Part shown: positions 1 to 9,079 of the stretch, one piece after another
Position numbering within the stretch: the stretch's first letter is position 1
Layout: every line of letters begins with the position of its first letter
Assembly: GCF_037893015.1 (NCBI RefSeq)
Contig: NC_133666.1
Location: 659,442,521-659,506,520, forward strand
Length of the DNA: 64,000 bases
Direction: 5' to 3'
Origin: Macrotis lagotis
Lineage: Eukaryota; Chordata; Mammalia; Peramelemorphia; Peramelidae
Made by a program: the position numbers and the translations under genes
Notes under the pieces: model-generated
Databases searched by the model: none
What the model was told of the DNA's origin: nothing
What the model saw: only the letters and a program-made list of their open reading frames with translations

Positions 1-554
1 CAGCCAGGAATAATGAATGTACTCATTTTATTATTTTATTTGCTTTGGAAAAGAAAGCACAGCGTCCCTGAAACTAATGTGCTGGTCATACTCTTGGAAC
101 GTCTAAAATTAAAAGTGGATGTGCCGGAAAATATACATGCAGGCCCCAGCACCTTAACGAGTGATATTGATCACTCGCCCTCCTTCGGGACAGATTTGTG
201 TTGGCCAAGGGACCATGCTCACCACTATTTGTCGAGTCTGTTTGTTATAATATAAACTGGGTTTTTTCCTCCTCTTTTTTTTTTCTTCTTCAGGGAGGAG
301 AATAAATTTATCTTAAAAGTGCTTTTTTTGTATCTGCAACAAAAAAGAAAATCAAAGTGTGGGTTTCCAAGGTTCTAGATCATCTTAAAACTATTTTGGG
401 TCTCTATGGATGATAATTTCTTATTTCTGTGGCTTCATGCTGATTTTTCAGGTTAAGAAGAATGATTTTATCCCATGTATCCTTTTGAAGTCATTTAGAC
501 TTTTCCTAATCATTCTTGGCCTGAAAATGAATTAGAGAAGTCCTGTGTAGTTGT
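1..554. other. Non-repeat DNA with some CpG
   Basis: I recognise no repeat family here. The first 250 bases keep several CpG sites (CGTCC, ACGTC, GCCGG, ACGAG, CTCGCC, TCGGG, TCGAG), more than most of the window. An 80-codon open frame lies at 13-255 on the plus strand, but it has no recognisable domain and is probably chance. This could be an ancient unique or conserved noncoding segment; the sequence alone does not decide. Confidence 0.4.
158..177. repeat. Perfect inverted repeat (stem-loop)
   Basis: CGAGTGAT at 158-165 and its exact reverse complement ATCACTCG at 170-177 flank the 4-base loop ATTG. It lies in the CpG-bearing non-repeat segment at the left edge of the window. Confidence 0.8.
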
Positions 555-704
555 GGATAAAAAGCTATCTTCTAAGTTAGAAAGATTTGAATTCAAATCA
601 TGCCTGTGACACCTATTAATGATGTGGCCCTGGACAAGTCATTTAAGCAATCAGAATTCCAGGTCCCTCTCTAAGATTCTAAATTGCAGAGCAGGTGATG
701 ACTC
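555..704 (+). mobile_element. tRNA-derived SINE (MIR/THER-like), 3' side disrupted
   Basis: It has the SINE order: a tRNA B-box-like stretch (GATTTGAATTCAAATCATGCC), then TGGCCCTGGACAAGTCATTTAAGC, followed by the TCTCTAAGATTCTAAATTGCAG stretch I know from marsupial SINEs. The match stops at the purine tract; a possible continuation lies beyond it at 1338-1400. Confidence 0.6.
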
Positions 705-1095
705 ATATGGAAGGGAAGGAAGGGAGAGATGGAGGAAGGGAAGAATAAAGGGAGAAAAGAAGGGAGGGAGGAAAGATAAGAAGGGAGGGAAAGAGGAAGA
801 AATGAAGTAGAAAGGAAAGGAGGAAGGAAGGAAGGAAAGAAGGAAGGGAGGGAGGGAGGAAGAAAGTAAGGGAGGAACAAAAGGAGCAGGGAAGGGATGA
901 AGAAAAAGAGGGTGAAAGGAGGGAGGAGGGAAGGAAGGGATTAGAGAAGGAGATAAAAGAGGGAAGTAGGAAAGAGGAATGGAAAGAAGAAAAGAACAAG
1001 GAAGAGAAGGAAGGAGAGAAAAAGGAAGGAAGGAAGGAGGGAGGGAGGGAGGGAGGGAGGGAAGGAAGGAAGGAACCAAGGAAGGAAGGAAGGAA
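705..1095 (+). repeat. Purine tract, (GGAA)n/(GGGA)n
   Basis: About 390 bases almost wholly of G and A on the plus strand, built from GGAA, GGGA and GAAA steps. The 166- and 98-codon minus-strand frames through it (rich in Pro, Leu, Ser, Phe) come from the repeat and are not genes. Confidence 0.95.
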
Positions 1096-1096
1096 G

Positions 1097-1325
1097 CATT
1101 TATAATTAAGCCTCTACTATGTTCCCGAGAGTGTGCTAAGTCTTTTACCAATAGTTTCTCATTTGATCTTCACAACACCCTTGAAGTTGGGTGCTAACAT
1201 TATCCGTGTATTGTAGGTGAGGAAACTGAGACAGAGGCAGAGTGATATGCTCAGGATGACACAGCTAGTAAATGTCTGAGTCCAAAATTGAATTCAAATC
1301 CTCCTTACTCTCTGTCAGTATTTAA
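1097..1325 (-). mobile_element. MIR SINE
   Basis: The minus-strand MIR pattern is clear: CTCTACTATGTTCC, GTGCTAAGTC, TCTCATTTGATCTTCACAAC, GTGAGGAAACTGAGACAGAG and ACACAGCTAGTAAATGTCTGAG. The head is worn. Confidence 0.9.
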
Positions 1326-1337
1326 TCTGTCTAACAG

Positions 1338-1400
1338 GAGTTCCCTATGAAAATAACATATCACATCTAGTCCCTATCTAGTCTGTATGCCAATGAAGGA
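1338..1400 (+). mobile_element. Possible detached 3' part of the SINE at 555-704
   Basis: GGAGTTCCCTATG and ATCACATCTAGTCCC resemble the downstream part of the marsupial SINE whose front lies at 555-704. If so, the purine tract and a MIR separate the two halves. Only a short match supports this. Confidence 0.35.
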
Positions 1401-1550
1401 GCTGGCTACACAATAGGAAAAGTCTGTGGAGGATCACCCAATGTCATTACAGAGCTGGTTTCTTAGAGGGATTCTCAGAGATTTGGATCTTACGGATGTC
1501 TCTAAGAAGCATGAACTTAAAAGGAGTCACAATTTAGTGTTAAGAGCCCT
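1401..1550. other. Unrecognised
   Basis: I see no repeat family and no convincing coding signal here. A 61-codon frame (1426-1611) runs on into the neighbouring SINE and is chance. Confidence 0.4.
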
Positions 1551-1775
1551 GACTCCAGGGCCAGTGATCTATCCACTGTGTCACCTAGCTGTCACTGTCC
1601 TTCATTCTTGAAGAAGACTATGACATCACACTGGTGATGCCATGCCATGCATATGAATTGTATTTGAGTGAGAAGGTGTTGTGCTAAGCCATCAACCTCA
1701 CTTTCTCCTCTGAAAGCATCTGGGTCTAGTGGACAGGTATGAAATCAGAAAGATGAGGTCCTCAGTACTGTTAAT
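1551..1775 (-). mobile_element. Composite: WSINE head next to family Z SINE
   Basis: On the minus strand a SINE of the type I call family Z (end seen here as TCCTTCATTCTTGAAGAAG, then ATGACATCACACTGGTGATG) is followed in the same sense by a WSINE-type head (rc of CTATCCACTGTGTCACCTAGC). The junction is nearly the same as at 3797/3798. Family Z looks tRNA- or CORE-SINE-like; I do not give it a database name. Confidence 0.7.
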
Positions 1776-1789
1776 TTATAATAATCACA

Positions 1790-1900
1790 GTCAAGATTTA
1801 AATGGTGCCTTAATATTTGAAAATACTTGACAAAATATTATCTTATCTATTCCTTAGAACAAGCCCATTGCATTTTATAGATAAGAAATGAAACTCAGGT
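1790..1900 (-). mobile_element. Degraded MIR-like fragment
   Basis: The pieces AATATTATCTTATCTATTCC and GCATTTTATAGATAAGAAATG fit the middle of MIR in minus orientation, with heavy divergence. Confidence 0.4.
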
Positions 1901-1954
1901 ATATGTAGCCTTAAAGTCCATTCCTCTTTCCAATAGCCTATAGTACTTCTCATT

Positions 1955-2100
1955 TACTAACCATGTGAACTTTGGCAAATCCTTTGCTCTCTCTGGAGTT
2001 CTGCTTCCTTTTCTGTAAAATGAAGGAGTTGCCCTCAATAGTTTCTAACTCTTTTTTTCAGTATGGCCATTATGTAATTTTGTGATTCATGGTTCTGCCA
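1955..2100 (+). mobile_element. MIR3/THER-like SINE
   Basis: TTACTAACCATGTGAACTTTGGC, TCTGTAAAATGAAGGAGTTG and a TTTGTGATTC ending match the MIR3-type 3' half. Confidence 0.75.
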
Positions 2101-2544
2101 CCTAGTCCCTATCTAGGTTTGGGATGGGGATGGTCTGGGTTTTCGCTCATATCCTATAAAGGAAGTATGGAGTGAATCTTTCCTTCATTTAAAACCCTGA
2201 AATCAGTCACATCACACTTTATAGCAGAGGAACAAACTTTTCACTCACTTTCTTAAAGAAAAACTCCACAGAAATGGCAACCTAGATGATACTTCTGGGC
2301 ATTTCCTGCCCAGCGAGATGTGGGAACAAGTATAACTTAGAAGTTTGCCTTAGGCTCAGATGCCCTCCTCCTAACCTCAGCAGAAGAGAAATAAAAATGT
2401 AAGAAAAGTATGATTCAATTTTCTTTACTCAAGAGACAAAATTCTAGAAAAATCAAACTATATCATTTATGTCTCTATGGTGATTTAGCAGGTATGATGC
2501 ATGTGGATATTGACTCCGAAGCTTAGGGATGTATAGGGTCTCTG
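2101..2544. other. Unrecognised
   Basis: I recognise nothing here beyond simple AT-rich stretches. No long frames. Confidence 0.4.
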
Positions 2545-2710
2545 AACATAGAGGAGGTCCTGGACTTAGAACAAGGAAGATGCGAGTTCAAGCAAGTCTG
2601 GTGTTAGATACTATGTAAGTCACTTACCTTCTTTCTCAGTTTTCTCATCTGTAAAATGGGACTTATAGCCTCAACTCACAAGGTGAGTGTGATTCTTGAT
2701 TCTTAAAGGA
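2545..2710 (+). mobile_element. MIR SINE
   Basis: The plus-strand pattern is present: GCGAGTTCAAGCAAGTCTGG, TGTAAGTCACTTACC and TTTTCTCATCTGTAAAATGGG. Confidence 0.8.
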
Positions 2711-2719
2711 ATGAATGAA

Positions 2720-2985
2720 AGCATTTACTAAGTTTACAATTGATCTAGTATCATGCAAACAAATAAAAAATGTCTAATATCAAGGAATTTATATTGCAAT
2801 GGGAGAGACAACATGTACAGAAGTGGTGGTCAGGGAATGTTATGGTCCAGAAAGTCTCAAAGTTGATAAATGGAACCTTTTCTAGAAGTGATGCTGATTC
2901 ATTAACAGTTCTCAGTCTAAGAGAAGGAAAGATGGATATGAATTCAGAGACAGGAAAGACACTGGTTTTTTGAAGAGGAAATCTC
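2720..2985 (+). repeat. Unnamed interspersed repeat, family W (fragment)
   Basis: It carries the family W signature of a line like AAGGAATTTATATTGCAATGGG followed by AGAGACAACATG, the counterpart of GGAGCTTA-CATTCTAATGGGG-GACAACAT in other copies in this window. The 129-codon minus-strand frame across it (2751-3140) is probably chance. Confidence 0.5.
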
Positions 2986-3166
2986 AGAGAGTGTTTGCAA
3001 ATCTCAAAGGACTTTAGTATTATTATCCTGATAGAGAAAGAAGCTCTATCTATACATCCTGAATCACCACAGGTAGTACCACTCTTTAGGCAAACAGAAT
3101 GCACAGTAACACTTCCTGAGGACACTGGAGAAATCCCCATGACTAGTACCCATCCCTGACAGACAG

Positions 3167-3254
3167 ATTATAGGGAAAATGAAAGAGCTGATCTCACTGG
3201 TTTTCCATAGATTATAGGGAAAATGAAAGAGTTGATCTCATTGCTTTTCCATAG
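3167..3254. repeat. 44-bp tandem duplication
   Basis: Units 3167-3210 and 3211-3254 each run from ATTATAGGGAAAATGAAAGA to TTTTCCATAG. They differ at three positions, so the duplication is fairly recent. Confidence 0.95.
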
Positions 3255-3535
3255 AAATCTCCAAGGTGGTGAGGCAGAGTTACTGATTCAAGGCTGATGG
3301 AGTTTTCAAGAAATCTCTAATACCTTTTTTTTTTCATTGACCCACCAGAAGGGAAATGTTTTGAAAAAGGTGAGCTTGGAAAGCAAAGTGTTATAATGTA
3401 AAATGTACTAATTAAGGAAGTCAAGAGAATGCTCCAAGTCAATTGAGTTACTCTGCCTTGGACTACACTAAGAGATGAAAAGTATCCAGAATGATGAGAG
3501 ATATGGAGCCCTCTTCTCTGGTGAAACTATCTCTG

Positions 3536-3615
3536 GAGCATAGATTTAGAGCTGAAAGGGATCTCAGTCTGGCCATCTAATCTAAACATTCATTTTATGG
3601 ATGAAGATATTTGAC
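3536..3615 (-). mobile_element. MIR3/L3 tail fragment
   Basis: AGCATAGATTTAGAGCTGAA, AGGGATCTCAGTCTGGCC and CATTTTATGGATGAAG match the end shared by MIR3 and L3 in minus orientation. The WSINE at 3635 lies just to its right. Confidence 0.65.
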
Positions 3616-3634
3616 TTTCATTCTTTAATTGTAA

Positions 3635-3797
3635 TTTTTTTTTATAATTTTAATTTTATTTATTTAAGGCAATGGGGTTAAGTGATTGGCCCAAAGTCAT
3701 ACAGCTAGGCAATTATTAAGTGTCTGAGGCCGGATTTGAACTCAGGTATTCCTGACTCCAGGGCCGGGGATCTATCCACTCTGTCACCTACCTGACC
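3635..3797 (-). mobile_element. WSINE1-type SINE
   Basis: Read on the minus strand it has the head GGTAGGTGACAGAGTGGATAG, the middle GAACTCAGG/TTTGAACTC B-box region, ACTTAATAATTGCCTAGCTG and an A-rich tail (T-rich at 3635-3660). Its head abuts the family Z SINE at 3798. Confidence 0.9.
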
Positions 3798-4085
3798 CTG
3801 TCCTTCATTCTTGAAGAAGATTATGACATCACACTGGTGATGCCATGCCACGCACATGAATTGTATTTGAGTGAGAAGGTGCTATGCTAAGCCACCAATC
3901 TCACTTTTTCCTCTAAAACTCTGGGTTCAGTGTCCAGGTATGAATCAGGATGACTAGAAATGGTCCTCAATATGAGCCAATCAGGGAGGGTTAAGCGGCT
4001 TTCTCAAGGTCATTCAGCTAAATAGGTATCTGAGGCTCCTGATTGGGGCTGTGACATCTATCTGACCTACTAATAAGGAAGTGAG
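3798..4085 (-). mobile_element. Family Z SINE, near full length
   Basis: It begins with TCCTTCATTCTTGAAGAAG, then GAAGGTGCTATGCTAAGCC, GTCATTCAGCTAAATAGG and a tRNA-like end around 4065. It closely resembles the copy at 1598-1775 (estimated by eye at roughly 87 percent) and, less closely, those at 6335, 50795 and 59000. Confidence 0.75.
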
Positions 4086-4148
4086 ATCTTAAATGACACA
4101 CCAGGATTTGATGTATATCCTCTGACCCCAAATCTATCATGAAAAATT

Positions 4149-4190
4149 GGAATAATAATAATAATAATAGAAACAATAATAGTAGTAATA
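4149..4190. repeat. (AAT)n microsatellite
   Basis: A run of AAT/AATAG steps next to the MIR end at 4192; MIR ends often seed such repeats. Confidence 0.85.
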
Positions 4191-4191
4191 G

Positions 4192-4425
4192 CTAAAATTT
4201 ATATAATGCTTACTATGTGGCAGACACTGTCCTAAGCTCTCTTCAACTGTTATTTAAATTGATTTTATAAGAACCTTGAGGAGTAAGCACTATTACTATT
4301 CCAACTTTACAGATGAGGAAACTGAGGCAAAGAGCAATCCAGGTTTGCCTTGGGTCAAACTTGCCCAGGATCATCCAGCTAACCAACATCTGAGGAGTGA
4401 AACTTGGCTCTTCTAGGGCTCCAGA
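4192..4425 (-). mobile_element. MIR SINE
   Basis: GCTTACTATGTGGCAGACAC, CCTAAGCTC, TTTACAGATGAGGAAACTGAG and GATCATCCAGCTAACC are the MIR core in minus orientation. Confidence 0.9.
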
Positions 4426-4439
4426 TGATTGAAGAGCTT

Positions 4440-4810
4440 AGAGATATTTATTCTAGACAAAAATAAGACTTAGGAGTGATGGGATAACTGTATTCAACTA
4501 TTTGAAGGGGGTGTCATTTTGAAAAAGATAGATCTAAAATTTGTTCTGACTGGCCATGGAGAGCAGAACAAAGAGCAATCAATAAAGTTGCATGGAGGAT
4601 GAGATTAACTCAATGTATGGGAAATAGTCCTAACACTCTGAGCTATGTCAAACTAGGAAGAGATGCCTTGGAAAATAGGAGCTTCTTCTTCTCTTATAGG
4701 CTGGAATTGTAGGGCAAGTACCTTATAGAGTAGATTCTTGTTCAGGTGTTTGTTGGGCTGGATGATAACAAAGGTTTCTTTTAACTTTGATATTCCATGA
4801 TTCTATGAAG
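4440..4810 (+). mobile_element. CR1/L3 LINE, 3' end
   Basis: AACTATTTGAAGGGGGTGTC, TTGTTCTGACTGGCC, GAGCAGAACAAAGAGCAAT and the closing CCATGATTCTATGA are the CR1-clade 3' UTR. CR1 elements end in short tandem ATTCTATGA-type octamers, not poly-A, and that end is present here. Confidence 0.85.
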
Positions 4811-5039
4811 ATATGCATTCAAATCCTGACCACCATATGCTACTTGAATGAACTCAGAAAAGCCATTTTACTACTCAAAAAAAGCTTTTAGAAGTGGGGT
4901 ATAGAATACTGGACCAAAGACCACTTTTATATACTGCAATCTCTAGGACTTTGTGAAAGCTGTTTGATAGAAATTGAGTTTACATAAATATTTTCTGCCG
5001 TATTCCTTCAAAAAGGCCATGCGATCTGAAGATAAAGGT
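4811..5039. other. Unrecognised, probable old L1 edge
   Basis: I see no certain family. The right part may belong to the L1 fragment that becomes clear at about 5040. Confidence 0.3.
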
Positions 5040-5820
5040 GACACATTTTTTTAAAATCAAGAAGAAAAGAAGGAAATTCCTTTGCCAAATATGGTAAGGG
5101 AGAGAATTCTTAACTAAATTAGTGATAAAAATCATATATAATTTTGATTATATTTTTTAAAATAGTTTTTGAATAAAAACAATAAAGAATAACAAAAGAA
5201 ATGATTAAGAAAAATTTGTATCTGATATTATTTCTAAAGGTCTGATGATAACATTATATCCCATGATCCTAAAATATATAGGAAATTGATTTAACTATAG
5301 GTTGCCAAGAACCATTGCTCAATAGGTAAGTGATTGAAAGATATTTATAATTTTCAAGAAAATAGCAAATTTAATATGGACATTTGAAAAATGCTCCAAA
5401 TTGCTAATAATACAATGTGTGCAAATTAAAGCAACTCTACAGATTCACCTCAGATCCTGAAAATTGGCAATAATGAAAAAGAAATCTGAACAGTAAATGC
5501 TGAAGGGGCTATGCGAAGACAGTCACATTAATGTACTCTGATAGTGAAACTGGGAAGAAATCCAACTGTTATGGAAAAAAATTGAGTTTTTTTTTCAAGA
5601 AAATGGAATAAATTGTTCTGGACATATACCCAGGAAGTCAAATACAAAAATATGTTTGTAGTGTCATTCTTTGTGGTAGCAAAGATCAGGAAACAAAGGA
5701 GGTGTCTATCATTTGAGCAATAATAAAACTAAAAAGCAGAGCTGTAGCATATGAATGCAATAGATTACTGGAGTATAGTAAGAAATGATAAATGTGAAGA
5801 GTTCAAAGAATAATAGTAAT
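5040..5820 (+). mobile_element. Old L1 fragment, ORF2 3' region
   Basis: ATAATTTTGATTATATT, AAAATATATAGGAAATTGA, CAAATTAAAGCAACTCTACAG, ACCCAGGAAGTCAAATACAAAAATAT and TTGTGGTAGCAAAGATCAGG follow the C-terminal part of marsupial L1 ORF2 in order. It has no open frame left. Around 5244-5266 a short piece that L1 lacks is repeated exactly at 6943-6965. Confidence 0.8.
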
Positions 5821-5824
5821 AACG

Positions 5825-6048
5825 AGCATTTTTCTAGTGCCTCCTCTACGACAGTCACTGTACTAAGCACTTTATAAATACTATGGCAAAAGATGCTCCT
5901 AACAGCTCTGCAACCATCGTCCCCAATTTACAGTTGAGGAAAGTGAGGCAGGGAGAAGTTAAATAATTTGCCCAGGGGGTCACATCTAAGACTGATTTGT
6001 ACTCAAGTCTTCCTCACTCCATGTCTAGTGCTCTGGGCACTGTGCCTC
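5825..6048 (-). mobile_element. MIR SINE
   Basis: AGTGCCTCCTCTACGAC, TACTAAGCACTTTATAAATA, CCCCAATTTACAGTTGAGGA and CTCTGGGCACTGTGCC follow MIR in minus orientation. Confidence 0.9.
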
Positions 6049-6052
6049 AGAC

Positions 6053-6057
6053 AGAGA

Positions 6058-6111
<54 letters not shown>

Positions 6112-6186
6112 CAGACAGACACAGACAGACAGACAGAGACAGAGAGAGACAGAGACACAGAGATGGAGGAGGAGGAGGAAGAGGGA
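6053..6186. repeat. Compound microsatellite (GA)n(CAGA)n(GGA)n
   Basis: About 55 bases of GA steps, then CAGA/GACA steps, then GGA steps from 6164. The Arg/Glu-rich 76-codon frame across it is a by-product. Confidence 0.95.
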
Positions 6187-6334
6187 AAGAATGTATAATT
6201 GTCATTGGAAAGGGCAATGAAAGAATCAGTGTCATTAGGAAGTATTCAGGTCCTGAGGAATGTCAAAAGATGGAAAGACAAGGAAGAGGTTAAAATGAAG
6301 AATCTGTTAATTTTGTAACTGACATTGATGCTTA

Positions 6335-6655
6335 TATTTGTCCTTCATTCTAAAAGAAAAGACCATGACATCGGGAGGTGATGCCTTGAAAAGCAAGTGA
6401 ATTGAATTTAAGGCGGGGAGGGGGCTTGACCTAAGTTACCAGCCTCACTTTCTTCTCTGGAGCTATCTGGATCCAGTGACTAGATATAAATGAGAGCAAC
6501 TGGAGATGACCTTGGATGGGAGACAATCAGGTTTAGAGTGACTTGACCAAAGTCACATGGCTATTAAGAATCAAATGGAGGCTGATTTTGAACTTGGGTA
6601 CTCCTGAAGCTAACCTTGGTTCTCTATCCATTGCACTACCTACTTGTTCCAACTG
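6335..6655 (-). mobile_element. Family Z SINE, full length
   Basis: TCCTTCATTCTAAAAG, ACCATGACATCGGGAGGTGATG, CAGCCTCACTTTCTTCTC, ACTGGAGATGACC, TAGAGTGACTTGACCAAAG and a tRNA-like close (CTCTATCCATTGCACTACC) are all in order. This copy best shows the family's tRNA-like head. Confidence 0.75.
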
Positions 6656-7225
6656 ACACTATAAAGGGCACAAGGGAAGGACCCAACAGATCTGATAGAG
6701 GATATTGGTAGGGTAAGGTTGAGGTCATTAGGAAAAGGCGATTGAGAATGGGGGAATACAGTTTGTACATTGTCAACTAAGAGCTCAAATCACCAGAATA
6801 GAGAGAGAATGTGAAGGCAGATGTATGCTAACTGTTTAGAAAAGAATTCAGTTAATACAACAGGTTGGTCAGAAGAGGCTTGGGAGAAGTGGGAGATCAG
6901 ATCTTTCAAGGTCCTTTCTTGAGATTTGACTTCCTGATAGAGGATAACATTATATCCCATGATCCCCCAAAGATCTTCCTCACAAGCGGTATGGGTAGTT
7001 GAAGGGGAGTGTGAGCATCTGGTCAGGAACTATGAGGCTGCATGAGTGTGAGGTGGGCCTGGCTGGAGAAGATCCCAGGGATGAAGGAGATAGCAATGTC
7101 CCTGGGTGGTCACTGGAAACAGTGAACAGTCCCAGGGGGTCTCATGGGATCTTGGAGTCCTCCATGTTCAGTTTGAAGCAGTAGCAGTTATTCTTTCAAT
7201 GTTACTTTAGAGTAAACATAGATAT
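6656..7225. other. Unrecognised
   Basis: Somewhat G-rich sequence with no family that I recognise. It contains the 23-base string also present at 5244. Confidence 0.4.
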
Positions 7226-7229
7226 ATGA

Positions 7230-7530
7230 ACACCCTTGGTGTTTTTTTCACAGGGATGATGATGGACATTCATACTGTGTTTCACAGGTATCACTTCTGC
7301 TTCCTACAATCCCTACAGTCCTCCAGAACTCTGTCCTGCTCCCTCAAGTTGCTAGGGCCCTCTCCCTCCCTCTCCTCCTACAACTACAATCACAATTACA
7401 CTACTATGCTACAATTACAAAGCACCCGTATATGCTACCTGTCTGATTAAAATATAAGATTGTTGAAGGGAGTAGCTTTTTCATTTTTGTTTTCACATCT
7501 CCAGTGACAGACAATAGTAATGCTCAGTGG
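7230..7530 (+). mobile_element. Possible L2 3' fragment
   Basis: CTGTCTGATTAAAATATAAG then TTCACATCTCCAGTGAC resembles the L2 end (AGAATGTAAG...GTATCCCCAGTG). Divergence is high. Confidence 0.4.
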
Positions 7531-7534
7531 GTGG

Positions 7535-7720
7535 GTGGGTGGATAATCACATTTGTTTTTCACAGTCATGCTGTGAAGTAGGTAGCACATGTCTTACTGT
7601 CTCCATTTTTCACCTGGGAAACTCAAACTCACATAGGCTGCGTGACTTGTTCAAGAAATCCTAGTTATAAAGTTTCAGAGGCAAAATTGGAACAGGATGT
7701 TTTCTTTGAATCTCAACATT
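7535..7720 (-). mobile_element. MIR SINE
   Basis: TCACAGTCATGCTGTGAAGT, TCCATTTTTCACCTGGGAAAC and TAGTTATAAAGTTTCAGAGG fit MIR in minus orientation. It abuts a plus-strand MIR. Confidence 0.7.
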
Positions 7721-7721
7721 G

Positions 7722-7918
7722 CTATATAGCACCATGGACAGAGTGCTGGTTCTGTACCTGAGTTCAAAGGCAGTCTCAGATACTTTACTAGACTTTTGAC
7801 CTAGGTCAAGGCTCTTAACCTCTGTCTGCCTCAGCTATCTCAGCTTTAATATGGGCAATAATAATGTACCTACCTCAAACAGTTGTTGTAAAGATCAAAT
7901 AAGATATTCATAAAGCTT
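7722..7918 (+). mobile_element. MIR SINE
   Basis: GGACAGAGTGCTGG, CTGAGTTCAAAGGCAG, TTAACCTCTGTCTGCCTCAG, AATAATAATGTACCTACC and AAGATATTCATAAAGC follow MIR from head to end. Confidence 0.85.
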
Positions 7919-8436
7919 TCCTCCTTCCTTCCTTCCTTCCTTCCCTCCTTCCCTCCTTCTATTCTTTCTTCATTCTTTTCTTCCTTCTTCATTCCTTTTT
8001 CCCTCCTTTCTTTCTTCCTTTATTTCTCTTTTCCTCCATTCCTCCATTCCTTCTTTCCTCCTCCTCTTTCTTCCTTCCTCTTACTACTTCTCTCTCTTCT
8101 TCCATTCCATCTTTCTCCACTTTCCTTTCCCTCCCTCCTTCCTTCTCTGCCTCCTCCCTTCCCATTTATACTCCCTTTCCTCCCTTTCTTTCCCTCTCTC
8201 CTCTTTAACCTACCTCCTTCCTTCTCTATCTCCTCTCTTCCTTTTCTCCTCCCTTCCCTTCTTCCTCCCTTCCCTCCCTCCTTCCTTCTCTCCTTCCTCC
8301 TTCCTTCCTCCCTCCCTTGCTCCCTTCCTTCCTTTCCCTCTTTTCATTCTTGATTCCTTCCTTCTTTCCTTCTTCTTTTCATTCTTGTTTCCTTCCTTCT
8401 TTCTTTTCTTCTTTTCTTTCCTTCCTTTCTTTCACA
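7919..8436. repeat. Pyrimidine tract, (CCTT)n/(TTCC)n
   Basis: About 515 bases nearly all C and T on the plus strand, from CCTT, CTTT and CCCT steps. It is the strand opposite of the purine tract at 705-1095. Frames through it (8317-8538, 8385-8651) are by-products. Confidence 0.95.
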
Positions 8437-8825
8437 TGTTACCTTTCCCATCGAGGGAACTCAGTTCCTCGTTACACAAAACACTTAGGCTTAAATACAG
8501 AATGTATTTATTCTCTGCCTCCAGCTTCATTTACTTGAATTTCAGGTTCATATCTAAAGTGGAGCTCTCAGGAGCTAAACAGTACAAATTAGATTTGTAT
8601 TTTCTTTTCCCAACAACTGCAAAAGAAATGAATGCCAACAAACTGTATTAGGGTTCCTGCTTCTCTCTTCAAAAGCCTGAAAGCATATTCACAAAGGCTG
8701 TTTGAATCAGTCTGCTCTGGCAGGGGCAGTGGAGAAAGGGTCTTAACACCATCTTAGGTTCTCAGATATAGGTGATCTTGACCAAGTAGGAAGGTACTTA
8801 GACAAGGAGCTGAGCTTCCTGGTTT
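8437..8825. other. Non-repeat DNA
   Basis: I recognise no family here. A few CpG sites persist (TCGAGG, CTCGTTAC). Confidence 0.4.
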
Positions 8826-8827
8826 AA

Positions 8828-9010
8828 GTTAGAAGATATCATAGGTGTCATTAGATGTCATTAATATGACCTCATTTATAGGGGAGAAAACAGAAGCCCA
8901 GAGGGGGAAGCAGCCTGCCTCAAATTGCCCAGCTAGTCCCAGAGTTAAGATTTGAAACTAGGACTTTTGACTCCAAATTCAATGTTCTTTCTATCCAACC
9001 ATAAATCCCT
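8828..9010 (-). mobile_element. MIR3/THER-like SINE
   Basis: ACCTCATTTATAGGGGAGAA, AGCCCAGAGGGGGAAG, TTGCCCAGCTAGTCCCAGAG and AATGTTCTTTCTATCC follow the family in minus orientation. Confidence 0.8.
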
Positions 9011-9079
9011 ATTTGAACTTGGTAGCCTATTTCAAGTGTAACCACTTCAGTCTTAGAACATCTTGGTTGAGGATAACTT

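Noticed and set aside
651-1197. Frames of 69-166 codons over the purine tract
   Set aside because: They are low-complexity products of GGAA/TTCC repeats and have no gene features.
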